This document shows positions 9,003 to 18,167 of a stretch of 31,266 nt of DNA, one piece after another (the first letter of the stretch is position 1; the number at the start of each line of letters is the position of its first letter). The stretch comes from JAGTVG01 sp964389805. GTDB lineage: Bacteria > Bacteroidota > Bacteroidia > Cytophagales > Cyclobacteriaceae. Where the stretch lies: NCBI GenBank assembly GCA_964389805.1, contig CAYMFU010000239.1:1-31266 (forward strand), read 5' to 3'. A program made the position numbers and the translations under genes. The notes under the pieces are model-generated. The model did no database searches. It saw nothing but the letters and a program-made list of their open reading frames with translations, and had not been told where the DNA came from.

Positions 9003-11438
9003 ATGATCCGCAATTATTTTACTATAGCCCTCAGGTCCTTTTCACGTCAAAAGGTATATACATTTATCAATATTTCCGGACTGGCAATTGGCTTGGCAGG
9101 AGCACTTCTAATTTTTGGTTATATTCTTGATGAGCTAAGTTACGACTCGATTCATCCTTTTTCTGAAAATACGTATAGAATAGGAACCCAAAGAATCTTT
9201 GATGACGGTAATGAAAATTATTATTCATCTTCTCCAGCCTTGTGGAGTTCTCAATTAAAAGATCAAACTCCTGAGATTCAATCCATCTTACGGACCATGT
9301 TTATTCCCTACCCAACATCGGTAAATTATAAGGAGAAAGATAAAATACTGCTTACTGAAAAGTTGATTTTCGTAGAAAAAAGTTTCCAGGAAGTCCTTCA
9401 TTTTAAGATTAATCAGGGCGACAGATCCAATCCATTTCAGGAAGTCAACACAATGGCATTAAATGAGTCAACGGCCGAAAAAATATTTGGGAGCGAGGAT
9501 CCAATTGGTAAGATCCTGACCATAAAGCATCCATTTGCTACAAGTGACAAGGAAGTTGATTTAATGGTTACAGCTGTATTCGAGGACTATCCTGACAATT
9601 CTCATATTAATCCTGATTATCTGGTAAATATCGAATCTATGAGATCTATAATCGAATGGGCCAATTTCGATGATCTTTTTACTGGATGGCTTCGTGGCTT
9701 TATGGCCTCGTATGTAGTTTTTAAAGATGGAGCTGATATCAAAAGTATAGAAGGTCAATTTGAAACTCTGGTATTCGAGAATTTAGGGGACGAAGCCGGT
9801 AATTTTATCCCTTTTCTCAGGAGATTAGATGATCTGTATTTTGATAAAGAAGTCCAGTGGATATTTGAAGGATCAGGGGATATTTCCTATATCTATATAT
9901 TTGGATCAATAGCTATTTTGCTAATTGTTATTGCCAGTATAAACTATATGAACTTGGCAACAGCCAGATCCACCAATCGTGCTCGCGAAGTTGGATTGCG
10001 TAAGGTCATGGGCAGTAACCGGTCAAAGCTTATTTTACAATTCATCATTGAATCTTTCATAACAACATTGCTTTCACTTGTACTGAGTTTTCTTATTGCC
10101 TTTCTTATATTACCAATATTTAATACACTTGCCCAGAAAGATTTCGTGATCAGTACTTTTTTTAATATCAGGTTGATGGGTGGAATGGCAGTGATAATAT
10201 TTCTGGTATCCATTCTAGCGGGTAGTTATCCCGCACTGTATTTGTCTAAATTCAAGCCTGTGGAGGTTCTTAGAGGGGGAAAGTTAAGTGCAAAGGGATC
10301 AAATCCTCTAAGAAAGATCCTCGTGATTTTCCAGTTTTCTATTACCTTCTTTTTGTTGATCTGTACAGGCGTATTAATGAAGCAGATTAATTTCTTAAAA
10401 TCTTCAAAGCTGAACGAACAAGGTGAGCAGATTCTTTCCATTAGATATGGGGGAAATGCTCCTATAGAGAAGTTTTCAGCATTTAAAAATACAGTTCTGG
10501 AGGATCCGACATTTTCATCTGTAACAATGGCCAATCATTTACCAAGATTGGATTATTTTGGCGGAATTGGAATTGAGGTAAAAGTTCCTGAGGTCAGCGA
10601 TCAGGATTACCAATGGAGTGAACTGAGGGTAGATTATGAATTTCCAAATTCTTTTAATCTTCAGCTGCTCATTGGCAGAAGTTTCAATGTTGAAAATCCA
10701 GCTGATTCAAATTCCTGTTTGATAAATGAAGCAGCAGTTAAGAATCTGGGAATTGATATTTCAAAAGCCATAGGATTAACTATTGAAGATCTCCAGACTC
10801 AAAGTATATCAAAGGTAATTGGAGTTGTCAAGGATTTCCCCTACCGGTCGATGCACCATACCATTGGGCCTTTAAGGATCAGCGCGAGACCCCATCCTGT
10901 TGATCAAATTGTATATGTATCCCTGCCAGCGAAAAATGTTCAGCAGAATATTCAGATACTAGAATCAAAATGGAAAGAAGTATTTCCAGGCATCGGATTC
11001 GATTACTGGTTTTTAGATCAGGAGTTTGGCAGGATGTATGAATCAGAAACAAGAATGTCGGATCTTACCGAAAGCTTTTCTATTGTAGCTATTTTTATAG
11101 CTTGTCTGGGCCTGTTTGGATTAGCTTCTTATATGACAGAGCAGAGAACTAAAGAAATAGGAATCAGAAAGGTCATGGGGGCCACAGTAAAGCAAATTCT
11201 GACATTATTTTTAAGCATATTCCTCAAAATGTTGATCATTTCAGCAGTTGTAGCTGGGCCAATAGCCTTTTATTTAATTAATGAATGGTTGCTACAATTT
11301 GCCTATCATATTTCTATTGACTGGACAATAATAGCAAGTGCCATAGGAATTGTATTTGGTATTACTATTTTAACAGTAAGTTATGAACTTATAAAAGCTT
11401 CAACCGCTAATCCCGTAAATGCCATAAGACACGAATGA
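9003..11438 (+). CDS. FtsX/MacB-type ABC transporter permease
   Basis: An 811-residue inner-membrane permease starting MIRNYFTIALRSFSRQKVYT, paralogous to the protein at 1889-4246 with the same plan. TM1 is at about 21-41; a periplasmic domain runs to about 290; FtsX domain 1 (about 300-415) contains YMNLATARSTNRAREVGLRKVMG; a fifth TM near 440 is followed by a second periplasmic domain; and FtsX domain 2 lies at about 700-805 with MTEQRTKEIGIRKVMGA. It ends in the usual NPVNAIRHE. It has no ATPase partner nearby. It is followed after 19 bases by a large hairpin that could terminate its transcript in front of the aldo/keto reductase. Substrate unknown. Confidence 0.9.
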   Translation: MIRNYFTIALRSFSRQKVYTFINISGLAIGLAGALLIFGYILDELSYDSIHPFSENTYRIGTQRIFDDGNENYYSSSPALWSSQLKDQTPEIQSILRTMFIPYPTSVNYKEKDKILLTEKLIFVEKSFQEVLHFKINQGDRSNPFQEVNTMALNESTAEKIFGSEDPIGKILTIKHPFATSDKEVDLMVTAVFEDYPDNSHINPDYLVNIESMRSIIEWANFDDLFTGWLRGFMASYVVFKDGADIKSIEGQFETLVFENLGDEAGNFIPFLRRLDDLYFDKEVQWIFEGSGDISYIYIFGSIAILLIVIASINYMNLATARSTNRAREVGLRKVMGSNRSKLILQFIIESFITTLLSLVLSFLIAFLILPIFNTLAQKDFVISTFFNIRLMGGMAVIIFLVSILAGSYPALYLSKFKPVEVLRGGKLSAKGSNPLRKILVIFQFSITFFLLICTGVLMKQINFLKSSKLNEQGEQILSIRYGGNAPIEKFSAFKNTVLEDPTFSSVTMANHLPRLDYFGGIGIEVKVPEVSDQDYQWSELRVDYEFPNSFNLQLLIGRSFNVENPADSNSCLINEAAVKNLGIDISKAIGLTIEDLQTQSISKVIGVVKDFPYRSMHHTIGPLRISARPHPVDQIVYVSLPAKNVQQNIQILESKWKEVFPGIGFDYWFLDQEFGRMYESETRMSDLTESFSIVAIFIACLGLFGLASYMTEQRTKEIGIRKVMGATVKQILTLFLSIFLKMLIISAVVAGPIAFYLINEWLLQFAYHISIDWTIIASAIGIVFGITILTVSYELIKASTANPVNAIRHE

Positions 11439-11457
11439 CTCATAAGAATGGAGGGAA

Positions 11458-11520
11458 AAACTAGATATATTGGAAATTTGATCGTATTTTAACGATTGAT
11501 CTCCAATATAAATCTAGTTT
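11458..11520 (+). terminator. Long hairpin abutting the aldo/keto reductase start (terminator or attenuator)
   Basis: The left arm at 11458-11474 pairs with the right arm at 11502-11520. Nine bases (AAACTAGAT / ATCTAGTTT) and eight bases (ATATTGGA / TCCAATAT) are separated by a 2-base bulge. A further ATCG (11481-11484) pairs with CGAT (11493-11496) around an 8-base loop. The structure is preceded by an A-run and followed by T, so it has intrinsic-terminator form in both directions. The next gene's ATG begins at 11522, one base after the stem, leaving no room for a separate promoter and leader downstream of the hairpin. Confidence 0.65.
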
Positions 11521-11521
11521 T

Positions 11522-12409
11522 ATGAAGAAATTTTCAAGAAGGGAAATGATTCAGGCTAGCATAGCCTGGATGTCTGCAGTATCAGCTGGATTTCCTGTTC
11601 CCGGTTTTTCAAATTCAAAAAATGCAGAAATTGATCAGGTTGAATTAGGTAAAACCGGATTGAAGGTGTCAAGGTTGGCCCTTGGTTGTGGTAACAGCAG
11701 TTGGGCACGTCAGTCGAAATTTACAAGGCTCGGAGTTGATACCTTTTTAAAAGTGGCTCCTTATGCCTATGAGCGGGGTGTAACCTTTCTCGATACAGCT
11801 GATCTTTATGGAACTCATCCTTTTGTAGGGGACTTATTTAAATCCATACCAAGGGACAATTTTCAGTTGCTAACAAAGATCTGGACTACCGATGCTGACT
11901 GGTATAAGGTTGTGCCTGTTCAGGATACATTAGATCGGTTTAAGAAAGAATTGGGTACAGATCATTTTGATATAGTGTTACTGCATGCTATGGAAAACGG
12001 TAATTGGATTCAGGAAAAACAGCAATTCCGCGATCAGCTTGATGAAGCCAAACAAAAAGGGGAAGTCAAGAAAGTTGGTGTTTCCTGTCATAATATTGAC
12101 GCACTTCGGGTAGCGGCGGAAGATCCATGGGTAGATATTATCCTGGCCAGAATTAATCCTTTCCAGATGGTCATGGATGGTACCCCTGAAGAAATCATGA
12201 AAATCCTTGAAACAGCAAATAACAATGGTAAAGGAATAATTGGGATGAAGATTTTTGGTGATGGCAAGATGTCAAGTGAGGAACAACGAAACAAGTCGCT
12301 GAATTTCTCCATTAAGAATGAGAATATCCATGCAGTAACCATAGGGCTTGAGAAATATGAGTATGTTGATTATGCCGTGGAAAAGGTTTCGTCTATATCC
12401 AAATCCTAG
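11522..12409 (+). CDS. Tat-signal aldo/keto reductase
   Basis: A 295-residue NAD(P)H-dependent aldo/keto reductase-like protein. The N-terminus MKKFSRREMIQASIAW carries a twin-arginine motif (SRREMI) and a moderately hydrophobic segment, so folded export to the periplasm is likely. The TIM-barrel signatures follow: ELGKTGLKVSRLALG (41-55), FLDTADLYG (89-97) with Asp91 and Tyr96, Lys119 in LLTKIW and His155 in VLLHAM. This gives the complete D-Y-K-H catalytic tetrad. Tat-exported members of this clade are common beside glycoside-processing genes in Bacteroidota and Planctomycetota. The start codon touches the hairpin at 11458-11520, so expression probably depends on read-through or on unfolding of that structure. 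About 160 bases separate it from the lyase gene. Confidence 0.88.
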   Translation: MKKFSRREMIQASIAWMSAVSAGFPVPGFSNSKNAEIDQVELGKTGLKVSRLALGCGNSSWARQSKFTRLGVDTFLKVAPYAYERGVTFLDTADLYGTHPFVGDLFKSIPRDNFQLLTKIWTTDADWYKVVPVQDTLDRFKKELGTDHFDIVLLHAMENGNWIQEKQQFRDQLDEAKQKGEVKKVGVSCHNIDALRVAAEDPWVDIILARINPFQMVMDGTPEEIMKILETANNNGKGIIGMKIFGDGKMSSEEQRNKSLNFSIKNENIHAVTIGLEKYEYVDYAVEKVSSISKS

Positions 12410-12571
12410 GAAAAGAGAATTATCCTTCGTGTCATCAATCACGATTGTATAACAAGATCATATGCGTTTTTTCCAGAATTATAAAGATTTAGCTTTCAAA
12501 TTGACTTCAACTTCCTGGGTTGATTAATATTCATTTTTTATCGTATTGTATTTTTTAATTATGAACAGAAC

Positions 12572-14497
12572 ATGAAACGAATTCTACTGACCTTATTATT
12601 GTTACCCGCCTCGTTGAATGTGTATTCTGCTGACAACAGAGATATTTTACAAAAAGAATCCAACGAGATCGGATTAGAAAGTGTTTTAATAAAGGGCTTT
12701 TCTGAAATCGGATTTCCGACCTATAAAGATCGTGATTTTTGGGTTGAATTACCCGAAAATCTAAGGGATCAATATATTGACAGAGCCGAGGAAAAACTCA
12801 ACTATGACTGGCCGGTAGTAAAGGCAACGGATTACCTTGAGATCATTCGCTCAGGTGACCGGAGACAAAGTGTTTATTCAGCACCCCGATCAGCGTTAAT
12901 GGCTTTAACTATGGGGGAATTGGTAGAAGGGAAGGGGAGGTTTCTGGACCAGATCGTCAATGGGGTTTGGTACTACAGTGAGCAAACATGGTGGGGATGG
13001 TCAGCACATTTGCCCGATCCTAACGGACTCCCTGATATCAAAGATCCATCCATAGACCTGGGTGTTGGGGAAATAGCCAATATACTTTCCTGGACCTGGT
13101 ATCTTTTTCATGAAGAATTTGATGAGATACATCCTTTGATCTCAAAAAGGTTAAAAGATGAGATCATGTATAAGGCAATTATCCCTTATTATGAAAGGGA
13201 TGATTTCTGGTGGATGGGGCTGGATGGGAGCAGTAGTGTAAATAATTGGAATCCTTGGACCAATCATAATATGCTGACTGCTATCGTAATTATGGAAGAT
13301 GATCAGAACAAAAAAATTAATGGAGTTAAAAAAGTAATTCGTTCACTTGACATTTTTATAAACAGTTACGCGGATGATGGTGGATGTGATGAAGGGCCTT
13401 CCTATTGGGGAAGGGCTGGAGCTTCTCTATATCAGTGCCTTGATCTGTTGAAATTGTTGACAAATGGAAAATTCAATGTTTATGATGAGCAGATAATAAA
13501 AAACATGGGTTCATATATTTACAAGGCCTATATCAACTATCCTTATTTTATCAATTTTGCAGATGCTGATGCCACTACAGGTAGCAGACCACAAATCATT
13601 TATAGCTATGGGAAGGATATACATGATCCTGTTATGCAAAAATTTGGAGCGTATCTCGCAAAAATGCAGAATTGGGGAAATGTAACTCCGGGCGGAAAAA
13701 TTGATGAACAACTTATTCAATTAATGTTACTGAAAGAGATCAAGAATGCACCAAGTGAAAATGCACTCATAGGAGATTTCTGGTTACCCAATACGGAAGT
13801 GGCTGGAGGAAGGGATAAGGCCGGATCTCTGGAAGGATTTTTCTTTGCCGCAAAAGGTGGTCATAATAATGAAAGCCATAACCACAATGATCTGGGTACG
13901 TGTGTTCTATATTTTGATGGCAAGCCATGTCTGATTGACATCGGAAGAGAGGAATATGTAGCTAAAACCTTCAGCAGCAAACGGTATGAGATCTGGACCA
14001 TGCAATCTCAATATCATAATCTGCCGAAAATAAATGGATATGACCAGAAGGAAGGTCGTCAATTTGTAGCTAAAAACACATCATTCCAGGCAGATCTGAA
14101 AAAAGTAGTGTTCTCAACTGATATTTCAGCTGCTTATCTATCAGAAGCTGGTATCGATAAGTGGGTAAGAAGTTACCGGCTCGACCGGGGGAAGAAATTC
14201 ATTGTATCTGACGTGTATCAATTCAGGGAACTAAGCAACGAACCAACGTCCTTGAATTTTGTGACCTATTGCCAGGTGGAAAAGATTTCTGATGGAGTAT
14301 TAAATTTAAAAGGGGATGGCTTCAGCCTGGAAATGAAATACAATCCAAAAGACGTAACTCCTGAAATTGAATTTAATGAAGTTCTTGATTCCAAGCTGAT
14401 ACGTTATTGGCCAAATGGGATAAACCGGATCGTATTTACTATAATCGATCCTGGCATTAAAGGGAAAAATCAAATTGAGATTATGGAGCTTAAATGA
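12572..14497 (+). CDS. Heparinase II/III-family polysaccharide lyase-like protein
   Basis: A 641-residue exported protein: signal peptide 1-19 (MKRILLTLLLLPASLNVYSA), an alpha/alpha-toroid domain (about 60-390; aromatic motifs such as WTNHNMLTAIV and DDGGCDEGPSYWGR), then an antiparallel beta-sheet heparinase II/III domain (about 400-640). That domain contains HNNESHNHNDLG with His436 and His438 in the diagnostic HNHND and a metal/substrate pocket-like region after it. The family beta-eliminates uronate-containing glycans (heparan, alginate, other acidic polysaccharides). There is no SusC/SusD pair, so this is not a classical polysaccharide utilisation locus. Full length for the family. It converges on the aminotransferase gene with about 80 bases between. 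Confidence 0.88.
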   Translation: MKRILLTLLLLPASLNVYSADNRDILQKESNEIGLESVLIKGFSEIGFPTYKDRDFWVELPENLRDQYIDRAEEKLNYDWPVVKATDYLEIIRSGDRRQSVYSAPRSALMALTMGELVEGKGRFLDQIVNGVWYYSEQTWWGWSAHLPDPNGLPDIKDPSIDLGVGEIANILSWTWYLFHEEFDEIHPLISKRLKDEIMYKAIIPYYERDDFWWMGLDGSSSVNNWNPWTNHNMLTAIVIMEDDQNKKINGVKKVIRSLDIFINSYADDGGCDEGPSYWGRAGASLYQCLDLLKLLTNGKFNVYDEQIIKNMGSYIYKAYINYPYFINFADADATTGSRPQIIYSYGKDIHDPVMQKFGAYLAKMQNWGNVTPGGKIDEQLIQLMLLKEIKNAPSENALIGDFWLPNTEVAGGRDKAGSLEGFFFAAKGGHNNESHNHNDLGTCVLYFDGKPCLIDIGREEYVAKTFSSKRYEIWTMQSQYHNLPKINGYDQKEGRQFVAKNTSFQADLKKVVFSTDISAAYLSEAGIDKWVRSYRLDRGKKFIVSDVYQFRELSNEPTSLNFVTYCQVEKISDGVLNLKGDGFSLEMKYNPKDVTPEIEFNEVLDSKLIRYWPNGINRIVFTIIDPGIKGKNQIEIMELK

Positions 14498-14576
14498 TCC
14501 AGATTGTCAGGGCACTTTTTAATGTTTTTGTTCCATTTCCAATAAGTGCTTAGCAGGCATTTTTTTTGGATATTCA

Positions 14577-15788
14577 TTAAGACAAAGCATCCTGGATCTT
14601 TCTAATTGCCAAGGCGATGTCTTCCATATCTTTTTTAGTTCCCAGCATTGTGTTTTGTAGAATCCATACCGCATCTTCATAACATGCTTTTTCTGTTTCC
14701 GGGCATGAAACTTCCTTATAGGATACTTCTTCAGGAATGGCATAACACATGAAATTCTTTTCCTGAAATAAAGGTTGTTTATATAAGGGTTCAGGGTAAC
14801 CCATAAAGCAGGGAACTCCCTCCGCTGCAAGCATTTCCGAGAATTCTCTTTTCGACAGATTATTAAATTTGGATTTATCATACCTGAAGATAAAGATGTG
14901 GTATGTGTGCAAAGTTTCTCCTAATTCTCTTATAAGGGGACTAATACCACCTATCTTCCCAAGCAATTCGGCCAAATATTTGCCATTTTCATCCCGCAGC
15001 CTGGTTTGCTCATCAAGTCTTTTCAATTGTTCATGAAGTAAGCTGGCCTGCAATTGCGTCAGCCTATAATTACATCCTAAATAGTGGTGTTCATACCATT
15101 GGCCACCTTCAATTCTACCTACGTTTCGTAGTGAATTCATCAATTCATACAAATGATCGTCATTGGTGATGGCCATTCCGCCTTCGCCACTGGTAAGATT
15201 TTTAGATGATTGGAAACTGAAACATCCTACATGGGCAATGCTTCCCAGTTTCTTCCCCTGATATTCGCCACCATGTGCATGACAGGCGTCTTCTATGACC
15301 GTAAGATCATATTTTTCAGCAATTTCCATAATCGCATTCATATTACAAGATAAGCCAGCAAAATGAACGGGTATAATTGCTTTAGTTTTATCGCTTATGG
15401 CTTTTTCAATTTCAACCGGATCGATATTATAGGTATCTGGTTCTATATCTACAAATACTGGAACACAGTTTGCTTCCAGTACAATAGAAGCTGTAGCTAT
15501 AAAAGTGTATGGAGGGATGATCACTTCATCACCTGGTTTTACTCCACTAGCAATCAATGCCAGGCGCAGAGCCACAGAACCATTTACACAAGTTAAAGCA
15601 TATTTTGTGCCGCAGTAAGCTGCAAATTCTTTTTCAAATTCTTCAACTATACCAGCACAATCGGGATTTCCCCAGTTACCACTTTTTGTAATTTCTGATA
15701 TAGCTTTTACTTCATCGTCGCCGAAAATGGGCCATTCAAATTTTTTATTTATAGTTTTAGGCCCACCATTTATAGCTAATGTATTCAT
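14577..15788 (-). CDS. DegT/DnrJ/EryC1/StrS-family PLP aminotransferase
   Basis: A 403-residue fold-type I aminotransferase. Motifs include AINGGP near the start, WPIFGDDEV, SGNWGNPD, IPPYTFIATA (91-100), IEDACHAHGGE (165-175) with the PLP-contacting Asp, and SFQSSKNLTSGEGG, where Lys196 is the Schiff-base lysine. The NGGP start and SGNW spacing resemble the subgroup containing scyllo-inosose, AHBA and keto-sugar aminotransferases rather than the classical nucleotide-sugar ones. It is the second gene of an apparent operon, starting 18 bases after the Gfo/Idh oxidoreductase. A dehydrogenase that makes a keto group followed by an aminotransferase is a standard amino-sugar or aminocyclitol pairing. 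The exact substrate is not determinable here. Confidence 0.9.
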   Translation of the reverse strand: MNTLAINGGPKTINKKFEWPIFGDDEVKAISEITKSGNWGNPDCAGIVEEFEKEFAAYCGTKYALTCVNGSVALRLALIASGVKPGDEVIIPPYTFIATASIVLEANCVPVFVDIEPDTYNIDPVEIEKAISDKTKAIIPVHFAGLSCNMNAIMEIAEKYDLTVIEDACHAHGGEYQGKKLGSIAHVGCFSFQSSKNLTSGEGGMAITNDDHLYELMNSLRNVGRIEGGQWYEHHYLGCNYRLTQLQASLLHEQLKRLDEQTRLRDENGKYLAELLGKIGGISPLIRELGETLHTYHIFIFRYDKSKFNNLSKREFSEMLAAEGVPCFMGYPEPLYKQPLFQEKNFMCYAIPEEVSYKEVSCPETEKACYEDAVWILQNTMLGTKKDMEDIALAIRKIQDALS

Positions 15789-15806
15789 AATAATATTTCG
15801 AAGTTT

Positions 15807-16796
15807 TTATGTCAAATGTTGATAACACAGTGCGATAGAATCCAATGCTGATTCTGGTGTACAATATTCTGGCTTAGAATTATTCACAAGACATTCTTTG
15901 AAGTAGTCAATTTCATTATAGAAACCATCCTCCAGATCCAATTCTATACGTTCATTTTCCTCATGGTTGGAAACTTGAATATAATCAGGATCATTCGTGG
16001 AATATAATATACTTGCTTTGTTAAATTCGGCCATAAATCCAGCCTGAAAAGGGAAACTTGAATGAAAAGTATTCCCTCCTTCAACCTTAACTTTAAAATC
16101 AGGATAATCCCACCATGCGCTTATATAATCATGTACACTTAATCTGCCCGGGAGGTATTTACTTTGAATCTGTATTGGTTTCCCAAATAAATAATTCAGA
16201 TAATCGATATCATGAATTAACAAATCGAATAGAGCACCTCCGGAAGATCCGTATGAGGATTGTTTTTGTACCCATTGACCCCATAATGGCACTCCTGAAA
16301 ATCTTGTCATAGATAAGAATTTCAGATTTCCAAATTCTTCTTTTTCTATGCAGGATCTCAATTTCAGATAAGGCGGCATGAATCGTAAGACATGTGCAAC
16401 CATGAGGATGAGATCTTTTTCATGTGACAGGCCAATCAGTTCCCGGCATTCATTAATATCCAGACTGAATGGTTTTTCAAGAAGAACATGTTTCCCAGCC
16501 TGTAATGCTTCTTTGGTAATTTGATAATGCTGATCGGTATGTACACAAACATGTACGGCATCAAAATCCTCATTATCAATACAATCGGTAAGGCTATGAT
16601 ATTTATTTACTTTTTGTATCTTATCAGGATCAATTTCACCAGTTGAAAAATTACCTTCAGGTTGCTTCAACTTCTGCTCGATACTTTCGATGTCTTTATC
16701 GATGATGGCAACGAGTTCAAGATCCTGGTTTTTAAAAATATTCAAGGAATGGGTCATTCCCATGAACCCAAATCCTACGACAGCGACCTTCTTCAT
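15807..16796 (-). CDS. Gfo/Idh/MocA-family oxidoreductase
   Basis: A 329-residue NAD(P)-dependent sugar or cyclitol dehydrogenase. The start is set at ATG 16794-16796 (MKKVAVVGFGFMGMTH) because the Rossmann strand begins there; an upstream in-frame ATG at 16824-16826 would add ten unrelated residues. The dinucleotide motif is GFGFMG (8-13), and the family signature HVLLEKPFSLD lies at about 90-100. The C-terminal alpha/beta domain contains GGALFDLLIHDIDYLNYLFG, whose HDID supplies the usual catalytic His/Asp. It leads the operon with the PLP aminotransferase. It could also supply 3-keto-sugars to a DUF1080-type hydrolase such as that at 7500-8291, but the genes are not linked in one transcript. 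Confidence 0.9.
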   Translation of the reverse strand: MKKVAVVGFGFMGMTHSLNIFKNQDLELVAIIDKDIESIEQKLKQPEGNFSTGEIDPDKIQKVNKYHSLTDCIDNEDFDAVHVCVHTDQHYQITKEALQAGKHVLLEKPFSLDINECRELIGLSHEKDLILMVAHVLRFMPPYLKLRSCIEKEEFGNLKFLSMTRFSGVPLWGQWVQKQSSYGSSGGALFDLLIHDIDYLNYLFGKPIQIQSKYLPGRLSVHDYISAWWDYPDFKVKVEGGNTFHSSFPFQAGFMAEFNKASILYSTNDPDYIQVSNHEENERIELDLEDGFYNEIDYFKECLVNNSKPEYCTPESALDSIALCYQHLT

Positions 16797-16891
16797 AAGC
16801 GGAAAGTTTATTTGCTTATAATACAAATCTAATCACTGCCAGGCAAATGGATGCAGGCAAAGTTTTGTATTCAATTCAGGATTTTATGTTT

Positions 16892-17862
16892 AAATAGAAT
16901 TGAATTCCAGGATATTCAGAATTTGGAAGATTTCACTCATTTCGAGGTCTTGGGTTATGTAAAGATTACCGGAATCAAATAACTACAAATCCATTGAGAA
17001 GTTCTTCGCAATCGTTTACATAATTATCCAGCAAATTCTGGGAAGTATAGGTTACAAATTGAATTGTTCCATTAGAATTTGAAAAATAATAACCATAATA
17101 GGAGAATCTAATACCCTGAGTCGTGCCATCCATTTGTATCAACAACACTTTGGTTCCATTTACCGTCCTGTATTCTTCCTTGACAATTTTCAGGTCAGGT
17201 GCCACTGCTCTTCCATTTTCAACCGCAATACCCTTTAAAGTTTCCAAGGGGACTTCAACCTTTTCGGTAATGATCATACCATACAGGTCTCCATCCTTTA
17301 GTTCAAGTTCATATTCAGCATCCCCATTGTTAGCGGCCTTTTTGAAAGACCATTTTTTAGGATCTAGCCAGAATCCCAGGTTGATCCTGGAACTTTTCAA
17401 TAAAAAAGAAGCATTCTTGGATTTTTTAAAGGCTTTCTCATTCACCGGGATTTCCTTTACTTCCGATTCTGAATCCAGGTAACTCCAAGTTCCATCTGCA
17501 TAAAGAACAACCTCCTTTCCTGTTTCGGTAACTGCCTTATCCTGTGCATAAAGCAATGTAATAGAAAATAGTAAAATCAGGGTTAAACTTAATTTTTTCA
17601 TAGCACAAAGGTCAAACGTTTAACATATCTCAGAAACCATTTAAGATTAATTTAATCTTAGAACAATTCTGAATGTTTTTATTTATTCTAATATTGCCTG
17701 AAAAGTAACTCCATTTTGGCGCTTATAAAATCAATGTGTATGGGCCCCATTCTCCTGGATTACATTCCATTCGCTTTCAAATTTTTTGAAAACAAAAGTC
17801 CAGCAAGCATTGTAGGGTGATTCCTGATAGTCCATAGTAGGTATTTTTCCTTTGAATTCTAC
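16892..17862. repeat. Left copy of a diverged ~0.97 kb direct duplication
   Basis: This block aligns in the same orientation, almost without gaps, to 24540-25507. The shared 13-mer AAATAGAATTGAA lies at 16892 here and at 24540 there, in both cases 71 bases from the next landmark (stop codon of the secreted-protein gene). The 208-residue gene, the ~129-base spacer and the 3' half of the NTF2-like gene all recur. By eye about four of five bases match in the coding part. The right end of the homology corresponds to the point where the other copy meets the sigma-factor gene. Everything between the two copies is the polyketide operon plus its leader. Confidence 0.85.
16975..17601 (-). CDS. Small secreted protein of unknown function (intact copy)
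   Basis: A 208-residue protein with a signal peptide at 1-19 (MKKLSLTLILLFSITLLYAQ). A short N-terminal motif follows, TETGKEVVLYADGTWSYLD (25-43), the 'G..V.L..DGTW' element seen at the start of many exported Bacteroidota proteins. The larger mixed domain contains LGFWLDPKKWSFKK, YELELKDGDLYGMIITEKVEVPL and IQFVTYTSQNLLDNYVNDCEELLNGF. The C-terminal half resembles domains in which a short peptide of quality-of-fit residues follows an YGYYFSN beta-hairpin; I do not recognise a named family. Likely periplasmic. It has a frameshifted paralogue at 24623-25247, about 91% identical at protein level over the aligned 140 C-terminal residues. Confidence 0.75.
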   Translation of the reverse strand: MKKLSLTLILLFSITLLYAQDKAVTETGKEVVLYADGTWSYLDSESEVKEIPVNEKAFKKSKNASFLLKSSRINLGFWLDPKKWSFKKAANNGDAEYELELKDGDLYGMIITEKVEVPLETLKGIAVENGRAVAPDLKIVKEEYRTVNGTKVLLIQMDGTTQGIRFSYYGYYFSNSNGTIQFVTYTSQNLLDNYVNDCEELLNGFVVI

Positions 17863-18036
17863 TGTACAAAAAACATCATCATCAGATAATACATATACAA
17901 AGCATTTGGTTTTCAGCAATTCGGTAAAACTTTTGAAAGTTTCAAAGTTGGCCTTCATAGCGTCTTTATAGTTTTGTAAATCGAGTACAATAAAATGAGA
18001 GATCCGAATAAGACTAGATTTCATCGGAAAATTCAT
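17731..18036 (-). CDS. NTF2/SnoaL-like (DUF4440-type) protein, short form
   Basis: A 101-residue frame. The C-terminal half has the strand pattern of the NTF2-like superfamily: FVYVLSDDDVFCTVEFKGKI followed by NACWTFVFKKFESEWNVIQENG, closely matching the '...FKK..G.W.VI...' ending of SnoaL/DUF4440 proteins. Canonical members are 125-150 residues, so an N-terminal helix may be missing or the gene may be a truncated remnant. It lies 129 bases upstream of the secreted-protein gene on the same strand, an arrangement also preserved in the damaged copy at 25377-25507. Possible roles are small-ligand binding; no catalytic residues are evident. Confidence 0.6.
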   Translation of the reverse strand: MNFPMKSSLIRISHFIVLDLQNYKDAMKANFETFKSFTELLKTKCFVYVLSDDDVFCTVEFKGKIPTMDYQESPYNACWTFVFKKFESEWNVIQENGAHTH

Positions 18037-18114
18037 TCTTAGGTATTGATAGAGAGTGATGTAATGAAAGAATATAGACGGACTTATTACTAAGCAGTGG
18101 GATTGATAAGTTCA

Positions 18115-18138
18115 AACTTCAATTGATTATCTGAAGTT
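18115..18138. promoter_or_regulatory. Inverted repeat upstream of the polyketide operon
   Basis: AACTTCA (18115-18121) and TGAAGTT (18132-18138) form a perfect 7-bp inverted repeat with 10 bases between, one helical turn centre-to-centre apart plus a half. It sits about 110 bases before the first gene, upstream of the candidate promoter. This is the size and placement expected of an operator for a dimeric regulator, but chance occurrence in AT-rich DNA cannot be excluded. Confidence 0.35.
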
Positions 18139-18167
18139 GATATGCTTAATAAAACATTAAAAATCAA

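Noticed and set aside
14498..14576. Terminator between the convergent lyase and aminotransferase genes
   Set aside because: A T-run is present (after AGGCA), but the best stem is only 3-4 pairs.
16862..16897. Possible remnant of the PPTase C-terminus to the left of the left duplicated block
   Set aside because: Only the final AAA-TAG and a few bases match; the upstream codons read VLYSIQDFMFK and do not resemble the PPTase end, so the match is limited to the 13-mer.
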